Shown here in pieces: positions 23,801 through 38,802 of a stretch of DNA of 64,000 nucleotides (the stretch's first letter is position 1; each line of letters starts with the position of its first letter). Origin of the DNA: Glandiceps talaboti (Eukaryota; Hemichordata; Enteropneusta; Spengelidae); contig NC_135554.1 of NCBI RefSeq assembly GCF_964340395.1, positions 2,661,001 through 2,725,000 on the forward strand, read 5' to 3'. The translations under genes were made by a program, and so were the position numbers. Under the pieces are notes generated by a model that saw nothing but the letters and a program-made list of their open reading frames with translations, had not been told where the DNA came from and searched no databases.

Positions 23801-26800
23801 AGAATGGACAGTGTTACATTAATAGTTCTAATGTTCTCTACAATGGACAGTGTTACATTAATAGTTCTAGTGTTCTCTAGAATGGACGGTGTTACATTAA
23901 TAGTTCTAGTGTTCTCTACAATGGTCAGTGTTACAGTAATAGTTCTAGTGTTCTCTAGAATGAACAGTGTTACAGTAATAGTTCTAGTGTTCTCTAGAAT
24001 GGATAGTGTTACATTAATAGTTCTAATGTTCTCTACAATGGATAGTGTTACATTAATAGTTCTAGTGTTCTCTAGAATGGACAGTGTTACATTAATAGTT
24101 CTAATGTTCTCTACAATGGATAGTGTTACAGTAATAGTTCTAGTGTTCTCTAGAATGGTCAGTGTTACATTAATAGTTCTAATGTTCTCTAGAATGGACA
24201 GTGTTACAGTAATAGTTCTAGTGTTCTCTACAATGGACAGTGTTACATTAATAGTTCTAATGTTCTCTACAATGGACAGTGTTACATTAATAGTTCTAGT
24301 GTTCTCTACAATGGACAGTGTTACATTAATAGTTCTAGTGTTCTCTACAATGGACAGTGTTACAGTAATAGTTCTAGTGTTCTCTAGAATGGACAATGTT
24401 ACATTAATAGTTCTAATGTTCTCTACAATGGACAGTGTTACAGTAATAGTTCTAATGTTCTCTAGAATGGTCAGTGTTACAGTAATAGTTCTAGTGTTCT
24501 CTACAATGAACAGTGTTACAGTAATAGTTCTAATGTTCTCTAGAATGGTCAGTGTTACATTAATAGTTCTAATGTTCTCTAGAATGGACAGTGTTACATT
24601 AATAGTTCTAATGTTCTCTACAATGGACAGTGTTACAGTAATAGTTCTAGTGTTCTCTAGAATGGACAGTGTTACAGTAATAGTTCTAGTGTTCTCTACA
24701 ATGGTCAGTGTTACATTAATAGTTCTAGTGTTCTCTAGAATGGACAGTGTTACAGTAATAGTTCTAGTGTTCTCTACAATGGTCAGTGTTACATTAATAG
24801 TTCTAGTGTTCTCTAGAATGGACAGTGTTACAGTAATAGTTCTAATGTTCTCTAGAATGGACAGTGTTACAGTAATAGTTCTAGTGTTCTCTACAATGGT
24901 CAGTGTTACATTAATAGTTCTAATGCTCTCTAGAATGGACAGTGTTACAGTAAGTTCTAGTGTTCTCTAGAATGGACAGTGTTACATTAATAGTTCTAGT
25001 GTTCTCTACAATGGACAGTGTTACATTAATAGTTCTAGTGTTCTCTACAATGGTCAGTGTTACAGTAATAGTTCTAGTGTTCTCTAGAATGAACAGTGTT
25101 ACAGTAATAGTTCTAGTGTTCTCTAGAATGGATAGTGTTACATTAATAGTTCTAATGTTCTCTACAATGGATAGTGTTACATTAATAGTTCTAGTGTTCT
25201 CTAGAATGAACAGTGTTACAGTAATAGTTCTAGTGTTCTCTAGAATGGATAGTGTTACATTAATAGTTCTAATGTTCTCTACAATGGATAGTGTTACATT
25301 AATAGTTCTAGTGTTCTCTAGAATGGACAGTGTTACATTAATAGTTCTAATGTTCTCTACAATGGATAGTGTTACATTAATAGTTCTAGTGTTCTCTACA
25401 ATGGACAGTGTTACATTAATAGTTCTAATGTTCTCTAGAATGGACAGTGTTACATTAATAGTTCTAATGTTCTCTAGAATGGACAGTGTTACATTAATAG
25501 TTCTAGTGTTCTCTAGAATGGACAGTGTTACAGTAATAGTTCTAATGTTCTCTAGAATGGACAGCGTTACAGTAATAGTTCTAGTGTTCTCTACAATGGT
25601 CAGTGTTACATTAATAGTTCTAATGCTCTCTAGAATGGACAGTGTTACAGTAAGTTCTAGTGTTCTCTAGAATGGACAGTGTTACATTAATAGTTCTAGT
25701 GTTCTCTAGAATGGACAGTGTTACATTAATAGTTCTAATGTTCTCTACAATGGACAGTGTTACATTAATAGTTCTAGTGTTCTCTAGAATGGACGGTGTT
25801 ACATTAATAGTTCTAGTGTTCTCTACAATGGTCAGTGTTACAGTAATAGTTCTAGTGTTCTCTAGAATGAACAGTGTTACAGTAATAGTTCTAGTGTTCT
25901 CTAGAATGGATAGTGTTACATTAATAGTTCTAATGTTCTCTACAATGGATAGTGTTACATTAATAGTTCTAGTGTTCTCTAGAATGGACAGTGTTACATT
26001 AATAGTTCTAATGTTCTCTACAATGGATAGTGTTACAGTAATAGTTCTAGTGTTCTCTAGAATGGTCAGTGTTACATTAATAGTTCTAATGTTCTCTAGA
26101 ATGGACAGTGTTACAGTAATAGTTCTAGTGTTCTCTACAATGGACAGTGTTACATTAATAGTTCTAATGTTCTCTACAATGGACAGTGTTACATTAATAG
26201 TTCTAGTGTTCTCTACAATGGACAGTGTTACAGTAATAGTTCTAGTGTTCTCTAGAATGGACAATGTTACATTAATAGTTCTAATGTTCTCTACAATGGA
26301 CAGTGTTACAGTAATAGTTCTAATGTTCTCTAGAATGGTCAGTGTTACAGTAATAGTTCTAGTGTTCTCTACAATGAACAGTGTTACAGTAATAGTTCTA
26401 ATGTTCTCTAGAATGGTCAGTGTTACATTAATAGTTCTAATGTTCTCTAGAATGGACAGTGTTACATTAATAGTTCTAATGTTCTCTACAATGGACAGTG
26501 TTACAGTAATAGTTCTAGTGTTCTCTAGAATGGACAGTGTTACAGTAATAGTTCTAGTGTTCTCTAGAATGGACAGTGTTACATTAATAGTTCTAGTGTT
26601 CTCTAGAATGGACAGTGTTACATTAATAGTTCTAGTGTTCTCTACAATGAACAGTGTTACAGTAATAGTTCTAGTGTTCTCTACAATGGACAGTGTTACA
26701 TTAATAGTTCTAATGCTCTCTACAATGGACAGTGTTACATTAATAGTTCTAATGTTCTCTAGAATGGACAGTGGTACATTAATAGTTCTAATGCTCTCTA

Positions 26801-29048
26801 GAATGGACAGTGTTACATTAATAGTTCTAGTGTTCTCTAGAATGGACAGTGTTACAGTAATAGTTCTAGTGTTCTCTAGAATGGACAGTGTTACATTAAT
26901 AGTTCTAATGCTCTCTAGAATGGACAGTGTTACATTAATAGTTCTAGTGTTCTCTAGAATGGACAGTGTTACAGTAATAGATCTAGTGTTCTCTAGAATG
27001 GACAGTGGTACATTAATAGTTCTAATGTTCTCTACAATGGACAGTGTTACATTAATAGTTCTAGTGTTCTCTACAATGGACAGTTTTACAGTAATAGTTC
27101 TAGTGTTCTCTAGAATGGACAGTGTTACAATAATAGTTCTAGTGTTCTCTAGAATGGACAATGTTACAGTAATAGATCTAGTGTTCTCTAGAATGGACAG
27201 TGGTACATTAATAGTTCTAGTGTTCTCTACAATGGTCAGTGTTACAGTAATAGTTCTAGTGTTCTCTAGAATGAACAGTGTTACAGTAATAGTTCTAGTG
27301 TTCTCTAGAATGGATAGTGTTACATTAATAGTTCTAATGTTCTCTACAATGGATAGTGTTACATTAATAGTTCTAGTGTTCTCTAGAATGAACAGTGTTA
27401 CAGTAATAGTTCTAGTGTTCTCTAGAATGGATAGTGTTACATTAATAGTTCTAATGTTCTCTACAATGGATAGTGTTACATTAATAGTTCTAGTGTTCTC
27501 TAGAATGGACAGTGTTACATTAATAGTTCTAATGTTCTCTACAATGGATAGTGTTACATTAATAGTTCTAGTGTTCTCTACAATGGACAGTGTTACATTA
27601 ATAGTTCTAATGTTCTCTAGAATGGACAGTGTTACATTAATAGTTCTAATGTTCTCTAGAATGGACAGTGTTACATTAATAGTTCTAGTGTTCTCTAGAA
27701 TGGACAGTGTTACAGTAATAGTTCTAATGTTCTCTAGAATGGACAGCGTTACAGTAATAGTTCTAGTGTTCTCTACAATGGTCAGTGTTACATTAATAGT
27801 TCTAATGCTCTCTAGAATGGACAGTGTTACAGTAAGTTCTAGTGTTCTCTAGAATGGACAGTGTTACATTAATAGTTCTAGTGTTCTCTAGAATGGACAG
27901 TGTTACATTAATAGTTCTAATGTTCTCTACAATGGACAGTGTTACATTAATAGTTCTAGTGTTCTCTAGAATGGACGGTGTTACATTAATAGTTCTAGTG
28001 TTCTCTACAATGGTCAGTGTTACAGTAATAGTTCTAGTGTTCTCTAGAATGAACAGTGTTACAGTAATAGTTCTAGTGTTCTCTAGAATGGATAGTGTTA
28101 CATTAATAGTTCTAATGTTCTCTACAATGGATAGTGTTACATTAATAGTTCTAGTGTTCTCTAGAATGGACAGTGTTACATTAATAGTTCTAATGTTCTC
28201 TACAATGGATAGTGTTACAGTAATAGTTCTAGTGTTCTCTAGAATGGTCAGTGTTACATTAATAGTTCTAATGTTCTCTAGAATGGACAGTGTTACAGTA
28301 ATAGTTCTAGTGTTCTCTACAATGGACAGTGTTACATTAATAGTTCTAATGTTCTCTACAATGGACAGTGTTACATTAATAGTTCTAGTGTTCTCTACAA
28401 TGGACAGTGTTACAGTAATAGTTCTAGTGTTCTCTAGAATGGACAATGTTACATTAATAGTTCTAATGTTCTCTACAATGGACAGTGTTACAGTAATAGT
28501 TCTAATGTTCTCTAGAATGGTCAGTGTTACAGTAATAGTTCTAGTGTTCTCTACAATGAACAGTGTTACAGTAATAGTTCTAATGTTCTCTAGAATGGTC
28601 AGTGTTACATTAATAGTTCTAATGTTCTCTAGAATGGACAGTGTTACATTAATAGTTCTAATGTTCTCTACAATGGACAGTGTTACAGTAATAGTTCTAG
28701 TGTTCTCTAGAATGGACAGTGTTACAGTAATAGTTCTAGTGTTCTCTAGAATGGACAGTGTTACATTAATAGTTCTAGTGTTCTCTAGAATGGACAGTGT
28801 TACATTAATAGTTCTAGTGTTCTCTACAATGAACAGTGTTACAGTAATAGTTCTAGTGTTCTATACAATGGACAGTGTTACATTAATAGTTCTAATGCTC
28901 TCTACAATGGACAGTGTTACATTAATAGTTCTAATGTTCTCTAGAATGGACAGTGGTACATTAATAGTTCTAATGCTCTCTAGAATGGACAGTGTTACAT
29001 TAATAGTTCTAGTGTTCTCTAGAATGGACAGTGTTACAGTAATAGTTC
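20871..29048. repeat. 4089-bp higher-order duplication in array A
   Basis: The block from 20871 recurs from 24960, an offset of 4089 bp. Both start with modules of 700 bp and then 2182 bp, and the order of unit variants matches through them. In the third module the left copy has one extra 39-bp unit near 24300-24340 and the modules then differ in length. The offset is not a multiple of 39 because each module includes a 37-bp marker unit. Confidence 0.85.
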
Positions 29049-32000
29049 TAGTGTTCTCTAGAATGGACAGTGTTACATTAATAGTTCTAATGCTCTCTAG
29101 AATGGACAGTGTTACATTAATAGTTCTAGTGTTCTCTAGAATGGACAGTGTTACAGTAATAGATCTAGTGTTCTCTAGAATGGACAGTGGTACATTAATA
29201 GTTCTAATGTTCTCTACAATGGACAGTGTTCCATTAATAGTTCTAGTGTTCTCTACAATGGACAGTTTTACAGTAATAGTTCTAGTGTTCTCTAGAATGG
29301 ACAGTGTTACAATAATAGTTCTAGTGTTCTCTAGAATGGACAATGTTACAGTAATAGATCTAGTGTTCTCTAGAATGGACAGTGGTACATTAATAGTTCT
29401 AATGTTCTCTACAATGGACAGTGTTACATTAATAGTTCTAGTGTTCTATAGAATGGACAGTGTTACATTAATAGTTCTAATGTTCTCTAGAATGGACAGT
29501 GTTACATTAATAGTTCTAATGTTCTCTAGAATGGACAGTGTTACATTAATAGTTCTAGTGTTCTCTAGAATGGACAGTGTTACAGTAATAGTTCTAATGT
29601 TCTCTAGAATGGACAGCGTTACAGTAATAGTTCTAGTGTTCTCTACAATGGTCAGTGTTACATTAATAGTTCTAATGCTCTCTAGAATGGACAGTGTTAC
29701 AGTAAGTTCTAGTGTTCTCTAGAATGGACAGTGTTACATTAATAGTTCTAGTGTTCTCTAGAATGGACAGTGTTACATTAATAGTTCTAATGTTCTCTAC
29801 AATGGACAGTGTTACATTAATAGTTCTAGTGTTCTCTAGAATGGACGGTGTTACATTAATAGTTCTAGTGTTCTCTACAATGGTCAGTGTTACAGTAATA
29901 GTTCTAGTGTTCTCTAGAATGAACAGTGTTACAGTAATAGTTCTAGTGTTCTCTAGAATGGATAGTGTTACATTAATAGTTCTAATGTTCTCTACAATGG
30001 ATAGTGTTACATTAATAGTTCTAGTGTTCTCTAGAATGGACAGTGTTACATTAATAGTTCTAATGTTCTCTACAATGGATAGTGTTACAGTAATAGTTCT
30101 AGTGTTCTCTAGAATGGTCAGTGTTACATTAATAGTTCTAATGTTCTCTAGAATGGACAGTGTTACAGTAATAGTTCTAGTGTTCTCTACAATGGACAGT
30201 GTTACATTAATAGTTCTAATGTTCTCTACAATGGACAGTGTTACATTAATAGTTCTAGTGTTCTCTACAATGGACAGTGTTACAGTAATAGTTCTAGTGT
30301 TCTCTAGAATGGACAATGTTACATTAATAGTTCTAATGTTCTCTACAATGGACAGTGTTACAGTAATAGTTCTAATGTTCTCTAGAATGGTCAGTGTTAC
30401 AGTAATAGTTCTAGTGTTCTCTACAATGAACAGTGTTACAGTAATAGTTCTAATGTTCTCTAGAATGGTCAGTGTTACATTAATAGTTCTAATGTTCTCT
30501 AGAATGGACAGTGTTACATTAATAGTTCTAATGTTCTCTACAATGGACAGTGTTACAGTAATAGTTCTAGTGTTCTCTAGAATGGACAGTGTTACAGTAA
30601 TAGTTCTAGTGTTCTCTAGAATGGACAGTGTTACATTAATAGTTCTAGTGTTCTCTACAATGAACAGTGTTACAGTAATAGTTCTAGTGTTCTCTACAAT
30701 GGACAGTGTTACATTAATAGTTCTAATGCTCTCTACAATGGACAGTGTTACATTAATAGTTCTAATGTTCTCTAGAATGGACAGTGGTACATTAATAGTT
30801 CTAATGCTCTCTAGAATGGACAGTGTTACATTAATAGTTCTAGTGTTCTCTAGAATGGACAGTGTTACAGTAATAGTTCTAGCGTTCTCTAGAATGGACA
30901 GTGTTACATTAATAGTTCTAATGCTCTCTAGAATGGACAGTGTTACATTAATAGTTCTAGTGTTCTCTAGAATGGACAGTGTTACAGTAATAGATCTAGT
31001 GTTCTCTAGAATGGACAGTGGTACATTAATAGTTCTAATGTTCTCTACAATGGACAGTGTTACATTAATAGTTCTAGTGTTCTCTACAATGGACAGTTTT
31101 ACAGTAATAGTTCTAGTGTTCTCTAGAATGGACAGTGTTACAATAATAGTTCTAGTGTTCTCTAGAATGGACAATGTTACAGTAATAGATCTAGTGTTCT
31201 CTAGAATGGACAGTGGTACATTAATAGTTCTAATGTTCTCTACAATGGACAGTGTTACATTAATAGTTCTAGTGTTCTCTAGAATGGACAGTTTTACAGT
31301 AATAGTTCTAGTGTTCTCTAGAATGGACAGTGTTACAATAATAGTTCTAGTGTTCTCTAGAATGGACAGTGTTACATTAATAGTTCTAGTGTTCTCTAGA
31401 ATGGACAGTGTTACAGTAATAGATCTAGTGTTCTCTAGAATGGTCAGTGTTACAGTAATAGTTCTAATGTTCTCTGCAATGGACAGTGTTACAGTAATAG
31501 TTCTAATGTTCTCTAGAATGGACAGTGTTACAATAATAGTTCTAGTGTTCTCTACAATGGACAGTGTTACAGTAATAGTTCTAGTGTTCTCTACAATGGT
31601 CAGTGTTACATTAATAGTTCTAGTGTTCTCTAGAATGGACAGTGTTACAGTAATAGTTCTAGTGTTCTCTACAATGGTCAGTGTTACATTAATAGTTCTA
31701 GTGTTCTCTAGAATGGACAGTGTTACAGTAATAGTTCTAATGTTCTCTAGAATGGACAGTGTTACAGTAATAGTTCTAGTGTTCTCTACAATGGTCAGTG
31801 TTACATTAATAGTTCTAATGCTCTCTAGAATGGACAGTGTTACAGTAAGTTCTAGTGTTCTCTAGAATGGACAGTGTTACATTAATAGTTCTAATGTTCT
31901 CTACAATGGACAGTGTTACATTAATAGTTCTAGTGTTCTCTACAATGGACAGTGTTACATTAATAGTTCTAGTGTTCTCTACAATGGTCAGTGTTACAGT

Positions 32001-35000
32001 AATAGTTCTAGTGTTCTCTAGAATGAACAGTGTTACAGTAATAGTTCTAGTGTTCTCTAGAATGGATAGTGTTACATTAATAGTTCTAATGTTCTCTACA
32101 ATGGATAGTGTTACATTAATAGTTCTAATGTTCTCTACAATGGACAGTGTTACAGTAATAGTTCTAGTGTTCTCTAGAATGGACAGTGTTACATTAATAG
32201 TTCTAGTGTTCTCTAGAATGGACAGTGTTACATTAATAGTTCTAGTGTTCTCTACAATGAACAGTGTTACAGTAATAGTTCTAGTGTTCTCTACAATGGA
32301 CAGTGTTACATTAATAGTTCTAATGCTCTCTACAATGGACAGTGTTACATTAATAGTTCTAATGTTCTCTAGAATGGACAGTGGTACATTAATAGTTCTA
32401 ATGCTCTCTAGAATGGACAGTGTTACATTAATAGTTCTAGTGTTCTCTAGAATGGACAGTGTTACAGTAATAGTTCTAGTGTTCTCTAGAATGGACAGTG
32501 TTACATTAATAGTTCTAATGCTCTCTAGAATGGACAGTGTTACATTAATAGTTCTAGTGTTCTCTAGAATGGACAGTGTTACAGTAATAGATCTAGTGTT
32601 CTCTAGAATGGACAGTGGTACATTAATAGTTCTAATGTTCTCTACAATGGATAGTGTTACATTAATAGTTCTAGTGTTCTCTACAATGGACAGTTTTACA
32701 GTAATAGTTCTAGTGTTCTCTAGAATGGACAGTGTTACAATAATAGTTCTAGTGTTCTCTAGAATGGACAATGTTACAGTAATAGATCTAGTGTTCTCTA
32801 GAATGGACAGTGGTACATTAATAGTTCTAATGTTCTCTACAATGGACAGTGTTACATTAATAGTTCTAGTGTTCTCTAGAATGGACAGTTTTACAGTAAT
32901 AGTTCTAGTGTTCTCTAGAATGGACAGTGTTACAATAATAGTTCTAGTGTTCTCTAGAATGGACAGTGTTACATTAATAGTTCTAGTGTTCTCTAGAATG
33001 GACAGTGTTACAGTAATAGATCTAGTGTTCTCTACAATGGACAGTGTTACATTAATAGTTCTAATGCTCTCTACAATGGACAGTGTTACATTAATAGTTC
33101 TAATGTTCTCTAGAATGGACAGTGGTACATTAATAGTTCTAATGCTCTCTAGAATGGACAGTGTTACATTAATAGTTCTAGTGTTCTCTAGAATGGACAG
33201 TGTTACAGTAATAGTTCTAGTGTTCTCTAGAATGGACAGTGTTACATTAATAGTTCTAATGCTCTCTAGAATGGACAGTGTTACATTAATAGTTCTAGTG
33301 TTCTCTAGAATGGACAGTGTTACAGTAATAGATCTAGTGTTCTCTAGAATGGACAGTGGTACATTAATAGTTCTAATGTTCTCTACAATGGATAGTGTTA
33401 CATTAATAGTTCTAGTGTTCTCTACAATGGACAGTTTTACAGTAATAGTTCTAGTGTTCTCTAGAATGGACAGTGTTACAATAATAGTTCTAGTGTTCTC
33501 TAGAATGGACAATGTTACAGTAATAGATCTAGTGTTCTCTAGAATGGACAGTGGTACATTAATAGTTCTAATGTTCTCTACAATGGACAGTGTTACATTA
33601 ATAGTTCTAGTGTTCTCTAGAATGGACAGTTTTACAGTAATAGTTCTAGTGTTCTCTAGAATGGACAGTGTTACAATAATAGTTCTAGTGTTCTCTAGAA
33701 TGGACAGTGTTACATTAATAGTTCTAGTGTTCTCTAGAATGGACAGTGTTACAGTAATAGATCTAGTGTTCTCTAGAATGGTCAGTGTTACAGTAATAGT
33801 TCTAATGTTCTCTGCAATGGACAGTGTTACAGTAATAGTTCTAATGTTCTCTAGAATGGACAGTGTTACAATAATAGTTCTAGTGTTCTCTACAATGGAC
33901 AGTGTTACAGTAATAGTTCTAGTGTTCTCTACAATGGTCAGTGTTACATTAATAGTTCTAGTGTTCTCTAGAATGGACAGTGTTACAGTAATAGTTCTAG
34001 TGTTCTCTACAATGGTCAGTGTTACATTAATAGTTCTAGTGTTCTCTAGAATGGACAGTGTTACAGTAATAGTTCTAATGTTCTCTAGAATGGACAGTGT
34101 TACAGTAATAGTTCTAGTGTTCTCTACAATGGTCAGTGTTACATTAATAGTTCTAATGCTCTCTAGAATGGACAGTGTTACAGTAAGTTCTAGTGTTCTC
34201 TAGAATGGACAGTGTTACATTAATAGTTCTAGTGTTCTCTACAATGGACAGTGTTACATTAATAGTTCTAGTGTTCTCTACAATGGTCAGTGTTACAGTA
34301 ATAGTTCTAGTGTTCTCTAGAATGAACAGTGTTACAGTAATAGTTCTAGTGTTCTCTAGAATGGATAGTGTTACATTAATAGTTCTAATGTTCTCTACAA
34401 TGGATAGTGTTACATTAATAGTTCTAGTGTTCTCTAGAATGAACAGTGTTACAGTAATAGTTCTAGTGTTCTCTAGAATGGATAGTGTTACATTAATAGT
34501 TCTAATGTTCTCTACAATGGATAGTGTTACATTAATAGTTCTAGTGTTCTCTAGAATGGACAGTGTTACATTAATAGTTCTAATGTTCTCTACAATGGAT
34601 AGTGTTACATTAATAGTTCTAGTGTTCTCTACAATGGACAGTGTTACATTAATAGTTCTAATGTTCTCTAGAATGGACAGTGTTACATTAATAGTTCTAA
34701 TGTTCTCTAGAATGGACAGTGTTACATTAATAGTTCTAGTGTTCTCTAGAATGGACAGTGTTACAGTAATAGTTCTAATGTTCTCTAGAATGGACAGCGT
34801 TACAGTAATAGTTCTAGTGTTCTCTACAATGGTCAGTGTTACATTAATAGTTCTAATGTTCTCTACAATGGACAGTGTTACATTAATAGTTCTAGTGTTC
34901 TCTAGAATGGACGGTGTTACATTAATAGTTCTAGTGTTCTCTACAATGGTCAGTGTTACAGTAATAGTTCTAGTGTTCTCTAGAATGAACAGTGTTACAT

Positions 35001-38000
35001 TAATAGTTCTAGTGTTCTCTAGAATGGATAGTGTTACATTAATAGTTCTAATGTTCTCTACAATGGATAGTGTTACATTAATAGTTCTAGTGTTCTCTAG
35101 AATGGACAGTGTTACATTAATAGTTCTAATGTTCTCTACAATGGATAGTGTTACAGTAATAGTTCTAGTGTTCTCTAGAATGGTCAGTGTTACATTAATA
35201 GTTCTAATGTTCTCTAGAATGGACAGTGTTAGAGTAATAGTTCTAGTGTTCTCTACAATGGACAGTGTTACATTAATAGTTCTAATGTTCTCTACAATGG
35301 ACAGTGTTACATTAATAGTTCTAGTGTTCTCTACAATGGACAGTGTTACAGTAATAGTTCTAGTGTTCTCTAGAATGGACAATGTTACATTAATAGTTCT
35401 AATGTTCTCTACAATGGACAGTGTTACAGTAATAGTTCTAATGTTCTCTAGAATGGTCAGTGTTACAGTAATAGTTCTAGTGTTCTCTACAATGAACAGT
35501 GTTACAGTAATAGTTCTAATGTTCTCTAGAATGGTCAGTGTTACATTAATAGTTCTAATGTTCTCTAGAATGGACAGTGTTACATTAATAGTTCTAATGT
35601 TCTCTACAATGGACAGTGTTACAGTAATAGTTCTAGTGTTCTCTAGAATGGACAGTGTTACAGTAATAGTTCTAGTGTTCTCTAGAATGGACAGTGTTAC
35701 ATTAATAGTTCTAGTGTTCTCTAGAATGGACAGTGTTACATTAATAGTTCTAGTGTTCTCTACAATGAACAGTGTTACAGTAATAGTTCTAGTGTTCTCT
35801 ACAATGGACAGTGTTACATTAATAGTTCTAATGCTCTCTACAATGGACAGTGTTACATTAATAGTTCTAATGTTCTCTAGAATGGACAGTGGTACATTAA
35901 TAGTTCTAATGCTCTCTAGAATGGACAGTGTTACATTAATAGTTCTAGTGTTCTCTAGAATGGACAGTGTTACAGTAATAGTTCTAGTGTTCTCTAGAAT
36001 GGACAGTGTTACATTAATAGTTCTAATGCTCTCTAGAATGGACAGTGTTACATTAATAGTTCTAGTGTTCTCTAGAATGGACAGTGTTACAGTAATAGAT
36101 CTAGTGTTCTCTAGAATGGACAGTGGTACATTAATAGTTCTAATGTTCTCTACAATGGACAGTGTTACATTAATAGTTCTAGTGTTCTCTACAATGGACA
36201 GTTTTACAGTAATAGTTCTAGTGTTCTCTAGAATGGACAGTGTTACAATAATAGTTCTAGTGTTCTCTAGAATGGACAATGTTACAGTAATAGATCTAGT
36301 GTTCTCTAGAATGGACAGTGGTACATTAATAGTTCTAGTGTTCTCTACAATGGTCAGTGTTACAGTAATAGTTCTAGTGTTCTCTAGAATGAACAGTGTT
36401 ACAGTAATAGTTCTAGTGTTCTCTAGAATGGATAGTGTTACATTAATAGTTCTAATGTTCTCTACAATGGATAGTGTTACATTAATAGTTCTAGTGTTCT
36501 CTAGAATGAACAGTGTTACAGTAATAGTTCTAGTGTTCTCTAGAATGGATAGCGTTACATTAATAGTTCTAATGTTCTCTACAATGGATAGTGTTACATT
36601 AATAGTTCTAGTGTTCTCTAGAATGGACAGTGTTACATTAATAGTTCTAATGTTCTCTACAATGGATAGTGTTACATTAATAGTTCTAGTGTTCTCTACA
36701 ATGGACAGTGTTACATTAATAGTTCTAATGTTCTCTAGAATGGACAGTGTTACATTAATAGTTCTAGTGTTCTCTAGAATGGACGGTGTTACATTAATAG
36801 TTCTAGTGTTCTCTACAATGGTCAGTGTTACAGTAATAGTTCTAGTGTTCTCTAGAATGAACAGTGTTACAGTAATAGTTCTAGTGTTCTCTAGAATGGA
36901 TAGTGTTACATTAATAGTTCTAATGTTCTCTACAATGGATAGTGTTACATTAATAGTTCTAGTGTTCTCTAGAATGGACAGTGTTACATTAATAGTTCTA
37001 ATGTTCTCTACAATGGATAGTGTTACAGTAATAGTTCTAGTGTTCTCTAGAATGGTCAGTGTTACATTAATAGTTCTAATGTTCTCTAGAATGGACAGTG
37101 TTACAGTAATAGTTCTAGTGTTCTCTACAATGGACAGTGTTACATTAATAGTTCTAATGTTCTCTACAATGGACAGTGTTACATTAATAGTTCTAGTGTT
37201 CTCTACAATGGACAGTGTTACAGTAATAGTTCTAGTGTTCTCTAGAATGGACAATGTTACATTAATAGTTCTAATGTTCTCTACAATGGACAGTGTTACA
37301 GTAATAGTTCTAATGTTCTCTAGAATAGTCAGTGTTACAGTAATAGTTCTAGTGTTCTCTACAATGAACAGTGTTACAGTAATAGTTCTAATGTTCTCTA
37401 GAATGGTCAGTGTTACATTAATAGTTATAATGTTCTCTAGAATGGACAGTGTTACATTAATAGTTCTAATGTTCTCTACAATGGACAGTGTTACAGTAAT
37501 AGTTCTAGTGTTCTCTAGAATGGACAGTGTTACAGTAATAGTTCTAGTGTTCTCTAGAATGGACAGTGTTACATTAATAGTTCTAGTGTTCTCTACAATG
37601 AACAGTGTTACAGTAATAGTTCTAGTGTTCTCTACAATGGACAGTGTTACATTAATAGTTCTAATGCTCTCTACAATGGACAGTGTTACATTAATAGTTC
37701 TAATGTTCTCTAGAATGGACAGTGGTACATTAATAGTTCTAATGCTCTCTAGAATGGACAGTGTTACATTAATAGTTCTAGTGTTCTCTAGAATGGACAG
37801 TGTTACAGTAATAGTTCTAGTGTTCTCTAGAATGGACAGTGTTACATTAATAGTTCTAATGCTCTCTAGAATGGACAGTGTTACATTAATAGTTCTAGTG
37901 TTCTCTAGAATGGACAGTGTTACAGTAATAGATCTAGTGTTCTCTAGAATGGACAGTGGTACATTAATAGTTCTAATGTTCTCTACAATGGACAGTGTTA

Positions 38001-38802
38001 CATTAATAGTTCTAGTGTTCTCTACAATGGACAGTTTTACAGTAATAGTTCTAGTGTTCTCTAGAATGGACAGTGTTACAATAATAGTTCTAGTGTTCTC
38101 TAGAATGGACAATGTTACAGTAATAGATCTAGTGTTCTCTAGAATGGACAGTGGTACATTAATAGTTCTAATGTTCTCTACAATGGACAGTGTTACATTA
38201 ATAGTTCTAGTGTTCTCTAGAATGGACAGTTTTACAGTAATAGTTCTAGTGTTCTCTAGAATGGACAGTGTTACAATAATAGTTCTAGTGTTCTCTAGAA
38301 TGGACAGTGTTACATTAATAGTTCTAGTGTTCTCTAGAATGGACAGTGTTACAGTAATAGATCTAGTGTTCTCTAGAATGGTCAGTGTTACAGTAATAGT
38401 TCTAATGTTCTCTGCAATGGACAGTGTTACAGTAATAGTTCTAATGTTCTCTAGAATGGACAGTGTTACAATAATAGTTCTAGTGTTCTCTACAATGGAC
38501 AGTGTTACAGTAATAGTTCTAGTGTTCTCTACAATGGTCAGTGTTACATTAATAGTTCTAGTGTTCTCTAGAATGGACAGTGTTACAGTAATAGTTCTAG
38601 TGTTCTCTACAATGGTCAGTGTTACATTAATAGTTCTAGTGTTCTCTAGAATGGACAGTGTTACAGTAATAGTTCTAATGTTCTCTAGAATGGACAGTGT
38701 TACAGTAATAGTTCTAGTGTTCTCTACAATGGTCAGTGTTACATTAATAGTTCTAATGCTCTCTAGAATGGACAGTGTTACAGTAAGTTCTAGTGTTCTC
38801 TA